Source of the DNA: Uloborus plumipes
Taxonomy: Eukaryota > Arthropoda > Arachnida > Araneae > Uloboridae
Reading direction: 5' to 3'
DNA: 64,000 nucleotides
Assembly (NCBI GenBank): GCA_038373865.1
Contig: JAXGGA010001127.1
Coordinates: 104,147 to 168,146, forward strand
Numbering within the stretch: position 1 is the first letter of the stretch; every line of letters begins with the position of its first letter. The position numbers were made by a program, and so were the translations under genes. Below, piece by piece: positions 23,220 through 34,744 of the stretch. The notes beneath the pieces were generated by a model that ran no database searches, had not been told where the DNA came from, and worked only from the letters and a program-made list of their open reading frames with translations.

Positions 23220-24371
23220 TGCATGTTTCTGCCTTAGCCTTTGCTTAGGGACGTTTACTTCAGTTTCAAGACTTTATTCTGGCACTAGGTTTTTATATTA
23301 ACTTATTTTTAAAATGCTGAAATGGTAAATAGTTATCGAAAAAAAGCATTTTTTAAATTAAATTTTTTGAAATATTTTTAAAATATTTGTTGGACATGTT
23401 GGTGAACTATATTTCATAGCACCACAAATACGTTTTTTTAATTGAAGAGGCAAGTGGATAAAGGTGATATGTGACAATATTTTTAATTTCTAGAAAAAGC
23501 TTTCCAAAAAATAATAAATAAATAAGTAAATGTTGTGTTATTTTTTTAATGGATTTTTCGAAACGGGTAAGATACTGATGGACTTTCATCCATGATAAAA
23601 AGTAAGTTTCAAAAATTGTCACATATCACCTTTATCCACTTGCCCCTTCAATTATGATTAAAGTATCTAGCTAGCGACGTTTCATTAATTTATGTTTTTC
23701 ATCTAACTATATAATTATAGGTTTTTTTTTTTTTTTTTGAAAGGAAACGAAATTCTTATTTTCTATCAAAACAATGAGCCAAAAAACTGACTCCAATTTC
23801 CGGACTCATTCGAACGGCAGGGCTTTCTGGTACGCTGCGTCCTCTAATCAAAGTTCCACGCCAAAGGTCCAGTGGCAACCAGTGTAACGGGTCATATCAT
23901 ACGAAGGGGCCCCTTGATGTTCCCTCATGGATTATCTCCGGCCCTTCTCCCCCCCGTGGGCGTGGGGCCTCAGATCTCCTCAAACGCTCTTTGTGCGAGC
24001 CCTGTCAACCGTGCCCCTGTCTCCTCTGTCTACCAGGATGCTTGCTGGTCATAAATGTATTGCCCACTTGCGACCCTCGTGCTTTGCCTTTTAACTTGAT
24101 GGCGGAAGTTGAAAGATTCGGAAGCGATTGTGTTCTGGAATAGAGGAATAAGGATCCCGGATAGAAATATCTGTTAATTTACTGTTCATCAAAAGGAAAT
24201 GATTGGTGTGAAGGGGGAATGAAATTCACAGTAGAGACGGACTTTCATGTGGGTTTTGCCTCGGGGCGGTCTTATTCAAGGGGCTTGATTGGAAAGTGTC
24301 TTGTGATTTTTATAATTTAGTATTGCAAAGTTAAAAAGTCATCTCGGACTAATTTATGTCGATTTAATAAC
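23220..24371. other. No gene seen; GC-richer patch at 23800-24060
   Basis: The GC-richer patch includes a 60-residue frame without any known domain. A direct inverse pair, AAATTGTCACATATCACCTTTATCCACTTGCC-like text at 23610-23645 and its complement at 23447-23480 (AAGTGGATAAAGGTGATATG), forms an inverted repeat with about 150-bp spacing. Nothing else recognised. Confidence 0.4.
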
Positions 24372-24379
24372 ATTAATAT

Positions 24380-25548
24380 TAGGGATGCACCGATAAGCAA
24401 ATTGGCCGATTACCGATTAATCAATTGTTGATAATCGGCCGATTAATCAGCTGAGCCGAATAATGATAAGGATGATTATTTTTAATGCTGGCCAATTTTA
24501 CCATCACTGTTTTAACTCTCTTATGCAGTTCCGAGTTAAGAAATAGTAATTTATTTCCGAGAGAAGTTTTTTTTTTCATTTTCCTAATTTTCACAAAATA
24601 ATTTTAATATTTTATCAAATTTTTTAGAACCAATTTCCATATAATTGTTAATAGTACTACATTAACACATTGTTAATTTTGTTAATTGGACATAAAAATT
24701 CAAAAAAAGGGGAGGGGGATTCTGTGGTGAGCACTCCAATTTAGGAGTAAGTCTCGAAAATCCGAGTCTCAAAAGTCCGAGGTTCCGCTTAATCCGAGGC
24801 TCTTTTATTGACATTTTAAGGTCTATCTTCAATAGATAAAAAGATAATTTGCATTAAAATCTGAAAATAAGAACCTTTTGCTATTGGAAAATTTTCTTTT
24901 GTACTCACAAAGTAGTAAAAAAAGTATTGAGAGGTTAGACGTCAAAGACATTTATCAAGTGTCACGAAATATTCTTTAACTACTAGACATATATTAAGAT
25001 ATGCTTTGGAAATAATAACTCGATATGTAAAACGACTTGAAATTAAGTTTATCTTACTAATTGACGGTCTAAAAGTGTTACGTTTCTACTGTTAAGAATT
25101 TTTTTTCGGATAATCCGAGTTTTCAGTAATCCGAGGTGGCATGAGCCCCAATTACCTCGGATTTTCGAGACTCTACTGTACTTTTAATTTACATTTTTTA
25201 ATGATTAGTAGCAATTTAATTCAACTTTTATTCTTTGTAAAAATCAGTGGTTGTCGAAAAGCACTGTACTAAGGAGAAAACTGTCGCCACATGAAAACGT
25301 GTTGCAACATTGTCTATGTATTCAAAGTTGGAGAATTAATTTATTAAAAACTTTATATCAACTATGAGGATTATTACTGTTAATAAAATTATTCATCATA
25401 GTTTCTTAGTGAAGGTATACTTTGAAAAAGAATATTTAAAAATATATTTGGCCGATTAATCGGCCCAATTTTGCCGATTATTAATAATAGGCAAAGTGGC
25501 CGATTATGGCCGATTAATCGGTACTGCCGATTAATCGGTGCATCCCTA
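24380..25548. mobile_element. hAT-type element, TIR TAGGGATGCACCGAT, CCGATTAATCGG repeats
   Basis: Left TAGGGATGCACCGAT and right ATCGGTGCATCCCTA are perfect 15-bp inverted repeats. The 8-bp TSD ATTAATAT is exact (24372-24379, 25549-25556). Both ends carry many copies of GGCCGATTA and CCGATTAATCGG. There is no transposase. A pogo-type MITE is nested inside. Confidence 0.9.
24744..25178. mobile_element. pogo/Tigger-type MITE nested in the hAT element
   Basis: The right end, complemented, reads CAGTAGAGTCTCGAAAATCC, with TA beyond it. The left end reads GAGTAAGTCTCGAAAATCC after TA. Further internal blocks TAATCCGAGG and GGATAATCCGAG are inverted. These ends match the CAGT(A/G)GA..TC tips of Tigger/pogo elements. 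Left boundary is approximate. Confidence 0.65.
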
Positions 25549-25556
25549 ATTAATAT

Positions 25557-27435
25557 ACGTCTTCTTCTTTCTGACTGGGCTGGTTAGAAACTGTAAAGAA
25601 GGGCTCAAAAAATGTATATTTTTGTCCATTAGGTATGGAAGTGACTTTAAACAGTTGCGTATGTAGTGAATGAATTTATAAAGTAGAAAATTCTTCATTT
25701 TGTTATTTTTTTTAAATACTGTTATTAATTCATCATTTAATTTTTTTTTTTTTTGTTGAATTGTGCAATTCTTACTAGAAAGACAACTGTATTTTCTTAA
25801 GGTTATCAAAAACAAAACAAAAAAAAAAAAAAAAAATGACGCAAGTTGGGGTGGAAAGATAGTATACATATCGTCCATTAATCTTAGATGCAGAACTGGA
25901 GCTTGAGTAATTTTAAAAGAATAATTTTTCAGCTCTTTACTTGTCAGTAAGAGATATATTGTTTTGAAGTATCTTTCGATGAAGTTTGCTAAAGTGATTG
26001 TCTTTAGCTATTATTGTTTCTAATGGTACTGCTCCTACCTATATTCAGACCTAGTGCATTCACAGAAACTGATATGCATTCTTTCATTGTACAGCACCGT
26101 CGGTCTTAGCCCAGAATACTTCATAATTTTAGCACCCAGTTTTTCCACCAGATTGGAAGCACCTAGGATTTTATGACTGGAATTAAACAATGAATTTATT
26201 TTAATCCATAGCATCCAAACCAAACATACTATTAAGGGATCGTTAAACATACCACATAATCAGGACTTGATTACTGAATAGGGCAACTAGGTCATGGCTT
26301 GGCGCTCCCGAGTTTTAGGGACCCCTCAAAATTAGATTGTTCGAATTATAGTCACCCCTTGAAGTAGACATTCTGGTTTCTCATGAATGTTTGTGTTTAT
26401 AAAACTGGCTACAGAGCCCCGAAAATATATTAGGCTGAGAAGGCCCACCGGCACATCCATAGACATGGATACTAATTCTTTCTGAATCTTGAAAATGCAC
26501 TGACATATGTGGACCGGATTTGAAAGCACAAACATGAGCGTAAAAGGACCACTACGCCACTTGACTGTCTTGTTTTGAGGTATGTCATTGAAAAGAAAAA
26601 CTTTGACGGGGGCCAAACAAGCTTATGCTTATTCATATAATAGCTGATATTTTAAGATGTAGAGCTTTGTTTTTGTTGTGATATTATGAATGATAAACAA
26701 TATCTCTTTCGCAAAAACTCTAGCTTTTATAGACGGATAAACAAAGTACTTTCACCCTCCATCCCCCCCCCCCCCCAAAAAAAAAATACTTCGACGTGCA
26801 TGTTAATTGAAAGTTCGCCCCTGTTTAGTGCCTACCAGTCTACCGCCTATTGCCTATTGTTGTCTGCATAACGTCACGTTGTCTGCACTTGCCATTAACA
26901 CCCAACACATTCCAATTCATCCAACGGATAAAAATCTCCATCCCTTTCTGAACATAGTCTCCAATAAAGATTCATAAACACAAACAGTCGCCGGGTAACT
27001 ACGCACGCAACAAAAACAAGGGGGGCACGGGGGGGGGGTGTCTCCCCTTCCTGGCTTTAAATGTTTCGTTGCCGTGCGAGCAGTGGCCGCTATCGAAACT
27101 TATCGTCCGTGAAGAAAAATAAAAAAAGAAACGAGAGATTTTTTTTTCCAGCCCCTCTCTCTATGCAGGGAGTTAGGAAGCTCTTCAAACCAAAACAAAC
27201 AAACAGGCGATGATTTATCGAGGTCTGCTTTTTCCAACTGAGAAAACTTGGGGGTTGTAGCATCTTTCAACTAAAATCTGCCCATGTTGTGAATTTTTTT
27301 TTTCGTGAACAGGGGGGTACTCTTTTTTTGTGAAACTGAGGAGCATCTTTGGGATCGTGCCTACGATTTCGAAAGAGGAAAAGGACTCAAAACATTTTTC
27401 TTTTCTTGATCGTATTTTTCAAAGAAAAAGCAGTG
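25557..27435. other. No gene seen
   Basis: Includes low-complexity runs (C/A run at 26765-26786, G runs near 27020-27040). A 94-residue minus-strand frame at 26332-26616 has no domain I recognise and lacks supporting signals, so it is not called. Confidence 0.4.
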
Positions 27436-27439
27436 TATT

Positions 27440-27575
27440 ATGTAATATATATACATATACATGTTTGGGCAAAGACTTCCATAATAGCAATAGACGGAGC
27501 AGTGTTAGTTGTGCAATTTAAGATGATGAAAGTGTCTTCAACATATCTGAGCCAGAGTGGAAAGTGCAAAAATTT
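27440..27575 (-). pseudogene. Penelope-like reverse transcriptase fragment, inverted copy
   Basis: The minus strand reads LHFPLWLRYVEDTFIILNCT and continues TNTAPSIAIMEVF, homologous to the plus-strand LHFPLWLRYVDDTF...NTVPTIVDLI at 27624. The catalytic YVDD is changed to YVED. The two copies point away from each other with about 50 bp between them. They are not identical, so this is not an artefact of a perfect fold. Confidence 0.7.
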
Positions 27576-27623
27576 AAACAATTTTTGTTGAAAATAGTCC
27601 ATGTAGATTTCAATTACAAATTA

Positions 27624-28590
27624 TTACACTTTCCACTCTGGCTCAGATATGTTGACGACACCTTCACCCTCTTAGATTGCACAGCTAACACTGTTCCGAC
27701 TATTGTTGATTTAATTAATTCCATTGATCCTAATATTCAGTTAACTGCAGAAATTGAAAAACAATTCTTTGCCCCTTTTTAGATGTGTCAATTTTCAAAA
27801 AACAATACTAAATTTTCTACTACTGTTTATCAAAAACTATTTGCTGTCTGTCTTCCCCCACATTCCCTCGTGCCATCGGATGAAGCAAAAAATGTCTGCC
27901 TTTTATACATTTGTCAACCGGGTCATAAATATCTCTTCTGATCAGTCCCTACTTAATGATGGACTCAATTTTTTGAGAAGTGTGGCTCTTGACAGAGGTT
28001 ATCCTCATCAAATTATTGACAAAGCTTTCTACAAACTTTCTACCCGGAATATAACCCCCAACAAGCCGATTTTGGTTCTACACATTTTGTGATTTTACCG
28101 TTTTATTCGAAAACATCTTTTCAGATTTCTAAAATTCTTAGCAAATTTGATTTTCGCGTAATTTACAGACGTATACATTAGCTACCTTTTTCCAGACTAA
28201 AGGACCCAATCCAACCACTAGATCAGTAGGACATCTATTACATTAATTGCCAATGTAAAATCGGATACGTGGGACAGAGAAGACGATCATTAAAATTTCG
28301 TTTAAAGAAACATGAAAACTACGTTAAAAACAGGAACTCAGCAAATCTTCTATTGCCAAACATTGTTGGGACACGGTACAAAATTTGTTTTCTCGGAATC
28401 CAAAATCATTTGCAGTTGCAGACCAACTACTATAGGTGAATTAGATTTTCTAGTAGCCTTTTATGTTCACAAACATTTAAATAATACTTGTGATGAATCT
28501 TTTTCTGTTCCTCATATCTCTCAAATTTTAATCGATTGGCTCAAATTTACACATTCTAATACGTCAAATATTACCTCAGCACATCCTTAG
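27624..28590 (+). pseudogene. Penelope-like element: reverse transcriptase and GIY-YIG endonuclease remnant
   Basis: The reverse transcriptase core RYVDDTFTLLDCT lies at about 27642, followed by INSIDPNIQLTAEIEKQ and a PF(L)DV-like break near 27775. Downstream, after several stops and shifts, a GIY-YIG-type endonuclease block reads DIYYINCQCKIGYVGQ (28230-28280) followed by RRSLKFRLKKHENYVKNRN. The first Gly of GIY is Asp here. RT-then-GIY-YIG order defines Penelope-like elements. A frame at 28312-28590 carries the typical tail with an HKHLN block. A hammerhead-like motif follows at 28659. Frameshifts and stops make it non-functional. Confidence 0.8.
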
Positions 28591-28658
28591 ATCTGATTGG
28601 TCCATCTTTTTCGTATTTAAACTCTTCCCATGACCTTGTTTCAATCCATATGCTTGCT

Positions 28659-28702
28659 GGGCACTGAAGAAGGAGGCTGTTGCCTCCGAAATATGTTTGC
28701 CC
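28659..28702 (+). ncRNA. Hammerhead-like motif at the 3' end of the Penelope-like copy
   Basis: CTGAAGA (28664-28670) fits the CUGANGA core. Stem II is GGAGGC/GCCTCC with loop TGTT (28672-28687), preceded by one extra A at 28671, then GAAA (28688-28691). Stem I can pair GGGCA (28659-28663) with TGCCC (28698-28702). Stem III would be minimal, with cleavage triplet GTT (28695-28697). Minimal-stem III hammerheads are known from Penelope-like elements, and position downstream of GIY-YIG fits. The extra A and GTT triplet suggest weak or lost activity. Confidence 0.55.
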
Positions 28703-30205
28703 CCTTTTAAAACTTTTAATCTTATTTGTGCTTAAAAGCGTTGTTTCTCATTTTATCTATTTTATGCGTAAAGCTATTGCTTTTTAATTAAGATGTACCT
28801 TGTTTACGAAAGATAATTTAGAGGTGATAAAAAAGGCCTTTTTTCACCAGAAAACATAGTATTTTCTTCTAAATGCGTTGCTGATAGATAAAGGAGAAAA
28901 CTAGCAAACACTTCTTTAAGGGGTGCGGGAGGCGAACATTCATTAAAATTGAAAAAAAAAAAAAAAAAACTAAGGGTAAAAAAGGCTAGCAGTTACAAAA
29001 TGAAAACTAATAGTAATAATTATTCAAGTCTGTGCAAGAGGGAGGTGTCGCCAAGTATGGGAAACCCCGTGAGAAGATTATCATTCTTATCTAAATGCGA
29101 GGAGAGAGGATGGAGATAAACAACTCTCCCTCACTCATCACCCCAACTCTGCAAATTTAAAGGACCCCTTCTTGAGCTATTTTTAGAAACCTCCCTCCCT
29201 ACTGGGTGCGCAATTATAGATGATTGGCCAAAGTCCCGTAGGTTGAAATGTTTTAGTTTTTTGCAGCAACACGTTTCTTTGCTTTTGCGGTTTATACAGA
29301 TTCGTTATTTAGAAGTACAGGACGGGGGGGGGGGGGGTATTCGCCTCTTTCGCTGACCATGAGAAAATATATTTTATACATATGTGAGCGTGGTTTTAGT
29401 TGTTTTCGAAATAATAAACATTGAGTGCTATATTCTTTGCACATATGCATTGAGTTTGAGTAGAGGATTGAGCAGATTGATGTGGAAAGAAAAAAAACGT
29501 GCTATTGAGTCGAGATTTTGGGTTCTCGGGATTTTCTTTGAAATTCTTATTTTTTAGGCATTATTCATGAAAGAGATACATCGTGAAACATTTCAACGCG
29601 AAAGCGAAATATCTACATTTTGAAAGCAATCTAGAATGCAAAAAAAAAAAAAAAGAAGAAGAAAATTAAAACAAAAAAAAAAAAAAAAATCGCTCCCGCT
29701 TTCTCTTCTAGACTGGATACAGTTGTATCAATACATAAATGAAATCCCCCCTCCTACTTTAATCTCTCTCTCTCTCTCTTAATGATTTTTGACGCCATTT
29801 TTAAGAAATTGATCCGAAACAATTTTAGAGAGATGATATATCGCTTTCTTAAAACAACAGCAGGATCTTGCTTTTATCTACTGTTATTTTCAGATTTGGA
29901 TCTCCTACTATTGCTTTGAGACGACGGTATTCATTATGCATTCATTATCATATTTTTTAATTTATCATTTTTCAGATTAATGATCGACCAACTACAGGGT
30001 TAATAATTCCAAAAAAAAAAAAAAAAGGAAATAAATATTGAGTTTTGTTACATAACCATTTTTTTTATCTGCCCAATTTTGGGTTTTGAAAAAAATCCCA
30101 TTAGCCGCCTTACTCATAATACTATTTTCTTCACTCACTGCACAATGTGTGTTCAAGTATTTCAACAAATATTGCACATTTGTGCTAATCGTGGTATGTT
30201 TTCGA
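28703..30205. other. No gene seen; simple repeats
   Basis: A runs near 28950-28968, 29640-29690 and 30011-30026, a G run at 29326-29337 and a CT run at 29765-29779. No gene or bounded element recognised. Confidence 0.4.
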
Positions 30206-31273
30206 AGACTATTGGGTTATTCCATGTCAAGTGATCCAAAGTTTTTTACCTTACATTTTTGTATTTCTTTCAAATTTGGCTCATCAATTGTACCCCTTGA
30301 GCTAATCAAAAGTCTCAATTTTTAGATTTTTATCTCTATTATTTTTTGATTTATGAGACTTTGAACTTTGGAAAAACCCTCGTTTTTCCATGGATAAGGG
30401 AACATAAAAGGGACCATAACTCGGCACCAAATATAGATAGAATGATTTGGTAAATGGCATTTTAAAGTGCGTTAGTTTCCGCTTAATCTGATATGCAACA
30501 TGACTAATTTGATAAAAATTTTCTTTTTCAAAAAATGAAATTTCAATTTCCAATTTAAATTTCTCGAAAAACATATAATGAATTTTTTTCAAAAAATTTT
30601 CAAAAATTCTTGCGTATTTTATCTATGTTTGTACAAATTTTTAGATTGGGATCTCAATGAGATCCTATTTTTTTTGAATTTTTGAATAAAACTGTATAGG
30701 AAAAAAAATGATATTTTTTAGATTATATTTATTTAAATACTAAGTTATCTTGCTTGTGATGGTCTAAAAAGTAGTAAACAAGCATGAATATGTTTAAAGT
30801 GAGCTGGCATGAGCTTATAGAATTGTCAGGTTCACCCCCTCACCCCTTCCTCCCCGCACAACCACTCTTTTTCAATTCAAAATTGTTCAAAATGTTTAAA
30901 AAACTCTTTGATACAAAATGAATAGTAAACTTATTTAAAGTTGGTAAATGGGTTTCCTTATAACTAGACGAAGTATCCCCACCTCCACCCAAATGTACCA
31001 TCAACGCTATTATGACATCTAACCGGGGGATTGAATTGACTATTATTTTTACTCTAAGGTAAGTGAGCTAGCATTAACTTGTAAATTGATCAGCTCCCCC
31101 TCCCTTCCTTCCCGACCCAACCATTTCCCCCCCAAACTGTTTCAAATACTAAAAAAAAAAACCTTTTTGATACAAAATGAACAATAAACTTATTTAAAGT
31201 TGGTAAATGGGTAAATGGGTTTCCTTATAACAAGGCAAAGTAAAACCCTTCCCCCACACAAATATACCATTAA

Positions 31274-32211
31274 CCCTTAACTTCGCAATTTTTTAAATTT
31301 CTATGAAAACATTACATCAGTTAGTTCTCAAGTAATAATAAAGATGAAAAATATTTTAAAAAAAAAGCAGTTTTAAATTGAATTTCAGTCATTTTTTTGT
31401 TTGCGGCAAGGTATAAGTAACATAAAATTTCTTAAAAACGTTTTCCAATACATAATTACAATTAATTTTAAATGAGCGAAAACTGTTCAAATTTCTTACC
31501 TGGTAATTTATATCTTCAAAAAGCAAGAGGAAGCATAAAATATAATGTATTCTTTTTATAGTAAAGACACAGTTCTGAAGCATCAGATATTTTTATAATT
31601 ATTTGCGATTACTAAGGACAATGTGCCGTCAACTAGTGACAAAATCAGCATGTATTTCGTTGCAATAAACTTTCTTTTATCAGATAATTGATTTGTATGT
31701 ATTTTTTTTTAAATGAGTCTTTTAAATTAACCCCTTCCCGGCTTATCCCGAGCTGGACTCGGGCAAGCGAAATGTTCCATTGTGGCTCATCCCGAGTGTA
31801 GCTGAAAATTAACACTGCACAACCAGTCTTTCAAGAATTATTTCACATGTCCCTTTTATGGGTTCGGATGCTTTTATTTACTATTGTTGCTACTAGATAA
31901 CATAACTATAGTGTTTTGAGATGTAGATTTAAGATAAGAGTAGGCGCCGAATCCAAAGTATAATGATTTCTGCCATATAGAAAGCCAATTTTGCAGGTAA
32001 ATACTCATTTATTTAAATAGATATTTTTACATTTATTTTTGGGAAATGTTGCATGCGAATGATGCTATTATGTTTAAAAAGATATGTATGTATGAAAATA
32101 AGCATAAAAAAAATTTGACATTTTTTGATCCGTAATCCCGAAATAAAATGAGCCTGGAAGGGGTTAAAATAAATCATATGTTGCAGAAATGCAACAGTGG
32201 GAAGTTAAGGG
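31274..32211. mobile_element. piggyBac-type MITE (outer)
   Basis: Tips CCCTTAACTTC and GAAGTTAAGGG are inverted, each flanked by TTAA (31270-31273 and 32212-32215). CCC tips and TTAA targets are piggyBac hallmarks. The element is 938 bp including a second nested MITE and has no transposase. Confidence 0.8.
31731..32163. mobile_element. piggyBac-type MITE (nested inside the first)
   Basis: Tips CCCCTTCCCGGCT and AGCCTGGAAGGGG are inverted with one mismatch, flanked by TTAA (31727-31730 and 32164-32167). Subterminal inverted blocks include TCCCGAG. The element is 433 bp with no frame of note. Confidence 0.8.
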
Positions 32212-32231
32212 TTAACGCTACACTAATATGA

Positions 32232-32533
32232 AGGGCCGTGGTGGCCCGATCGGTACGGCATCGGACTCGTGTCCGAAGGGACCCGGGTTCGATCCCAGCC
32301 AATCAAAGATCCACCGTCTTGATTAATGGTGACTGGGAGGCGTTAAAAATGTCGTGGTCACAAAGTCCTCCAAGTGAAACGATACCTCTGGGGGTGCTAG
32401 GGCCTACGGTTAGCTCGACCCTAGGTTCTGGTTCAAAATTAAGAACAGAGCGCTCTTCAGGGCCCTATCCCGGTTAAACCACTAAGCTGGTAGGTACGGG
32501 GGACCCTGGAGGGTGAAATGAAATGAAATGAAA
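32232..32533 (+). mobile_element. Complete tRNA-derived SINE
   Basis: The head is tRNA-like: GGGCCGTGGTGGCCC starts it, with an A box TGGCCCGATCGG and a B box GGTTCGATCCC at 32288-32298, spaced as in a pol III promoter. The body follows, and the tail is a GAAAT tandem (32513-32533). The TSD TACACTAATATGA (13 bp) is exact at 32219-32231 and 32534-32546. It inserted beside the outer piggyBac-type MITE. The exact TSD and intact boxes suggest a recent insertion mobilised by a LINE. A reverse-orientation body relative lies at 22622. Confidence 0.92.
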
Positions 32534-34744
32534 TACACTAATATGACGTCTCACCTGGGAATTGATTTGAGAATTATTTTCGCCCTAGGTATACGTTGTT
32601 TTTCAGACGAAGTGTTTCTTTTTTCAATCCGACCTTCACAAAGTGTACTTCCATTCAATATCTGAATTTAAACTTATGATTCATTTCATCCCCTCCCCCA
32701 GCACCAATCTTCAATTTTGGAGGAAGAAAAGAAACGGTTCGCCCCAAGATCATAGCAAACAGCAAAATAGCACTGTTTCCCCTTGTTCTCATAATGTTTT
32801 CCCATTATTTTCACACAAAACTGAAAATAAATCAAAGTATCAGGTTATATGTCAGTCCCCATCACTACCTTTCCTTTCTCTTATTGGACAAAGCTCATGA
32901 GCTAATAGGAAAGAGTAACAAACAGAATAAACTGAAACACTACCAGACATCAGTAGAGATTAAGGCTTTGAAATGGGGTAAGGCGGGATGATAAAAAAAT
33001 AGAAGTTTGGAGCGGGAAGGCAGGAAAAGGGGAGGAGCAATCTATACAGAAGTTAAAAAACATGAGAGGTTATGATCAAAAAAGCAGTGTTTGTTTAATG
33101 TATGTAAAAAGATATATCTTGCTGCATTACTTTCCTTTACAACAAAATGAAAAAGAACACAAACAATTAAAAAAATTAAATAACAGCTGCATACTAGATA
33201 ATGTGGGAAGATAGTTATGGAGACACAGACATATGATCTGATATTTTGATTTATTTTCAGTTTTGTGCGAAAAGAATAGAAAAAACAATGAGAACAAGGA
33301 GAAACTGCTATTTTGCTGTTTGCTATGATCTTGGGGCGACCCATTTATTTCCTCCCTTCAAAATTGAAGATTGGTGCTGGGGTAGGAGATGAAATGAATC
33401 ATAAAGTTAAATTTCAGATATTGAATGGAAGTACACTTTGAAGTTCGGATCGAAAAGAAACACTTCGTCTGAAAAACAATATATATACCTAGGGTGAAAA
33501 TAATCCTCAATTCAATCCCGAGGTTGGACGTCATATTAGTATAGTGTGAATGGTATATTTGGTTGGGGAGGGGGATACTTCGTCTAGTTATAAGGGAACC
33601 CATTTACCAACTTTAAATAAGTTTACTATTCATTTTGTATCAAAGAGTTTTTTTTTTTTTGAAACATTTTGAACAGTTTAAAAAAAAGAAGAGTGGTTGA
33701 GCAGGGTAGGGAGGGGGGATGAACCTGACAAATCTATAAGCTCATGCCAGCTCACTTTAAACATATTCATGTTTATTTACTACTTTTTAGACCATCACAA
33801 GCCAGACAACTTAGTATTTAAATAAATAGAATCTAAAAAATATCATTTTTTTCCTATATAGTTTTATTCAAAAATTCAAAAAAATATGATCCCATTGAGA
33901 TCCCAATCTAAAAATTTGTACAAACATAGATAAAATACACAAAAATTTTTGAAAATTTTTTGAAAAAAAGTTCATATGTTTTTTGAGAAATTTAAATTTC
34001 ATTTTTTGAAAAAGAAAATTTTTATCAAATTAGTCATGTTGCATATCAGATTAATCGGCAACTAACGTACTTTGAAATGCCATTTACCAAATCGTTCTAT
34101 CTATATTTGGTGCCGAGTTATGGTCCCCTTTATCTTCCCTTATTCATGGAAAAACGAGGGTTTTTCCAAAGTTCAAAGACTCATAAATGAAAAAATAATA
34201 GAGATAAAAATCTAAAAATTGAGGCTTTTAATTACCTCAAGGGGTACAATTGATGAGCCAAATTTGAAAGAAATACAAAAATGTAAGGTAAAATTTTTCT
34301 CAGATTTTGGATCAATTGACGTGGAATGACCCTATTTCGAAAGTTACTTTTTTCTGTCGTAATCCCTGCCTATTCCGCTTTGCGATTGTGGCACAAAGCA
34401 GCGGAAAACAATAGTAATCATTAAGTAAATTTTTCTTGTTAAAAGTTAAACTAATTTCAAGATTGAATTTAAGAAATCATAGATTTTTGAATTTTGGGCA
34501 TTTGAAAAGTCGCAATTAATGCCTGTTTCTTCGCTGTGTACTTTCTTTAAATGAAGTCAAGTCATCACTTTACAAGCATTTTTTAAAACTTTTTTTCCAC
34601 TTTTGTTATTTATTCCAAATGATGTATCAAGCTTCGTTAGTATGTAGACACTTTTGAAGTGTTAAAAAAAGTTTCGCTTAAAAAGAAACCTGCTTCCCCC
34701 GTCTGAAGCAGCAAAAAATAGCAATACTCCACTGAAGTCAAGAT

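Larger units (their letters stand above)
30210..34336. repeat. 4.1-kb foldback element with diverged arms and nested insertions
   Basis: The left tip (ATTGGGTTATTCCATGTCAA at 30211) and right tip (TTGACGTGGAATGACCCTAT, ending 34335) are inverted. Arms match through many blocks: AATTGTACCCCTTGAG, CTCGTTTTTCCATG, GAGCTGGCATGAGCTTATAG, GTTGGTAAATGGGTTTCC and, after the insertions, TTCAATATCTGAA and CTGAAAATAAATCAAA. The spacer is about 32875-33205. A stretch of the left arm (about 30813-30990) is duplicated at 31070-31270. The left arm is also split by a piggyBac-type MITE and a SINE, so the original foldback was about 2.7 kb. No coding frame survives scrutiny. Confidence 0.8.

Noticed and set aside
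26332..26616. 94-residue minus-strand frame
   Set aside because: No domain, no repeat support and no splice or promoter signal; length is within chance for this much sequence.
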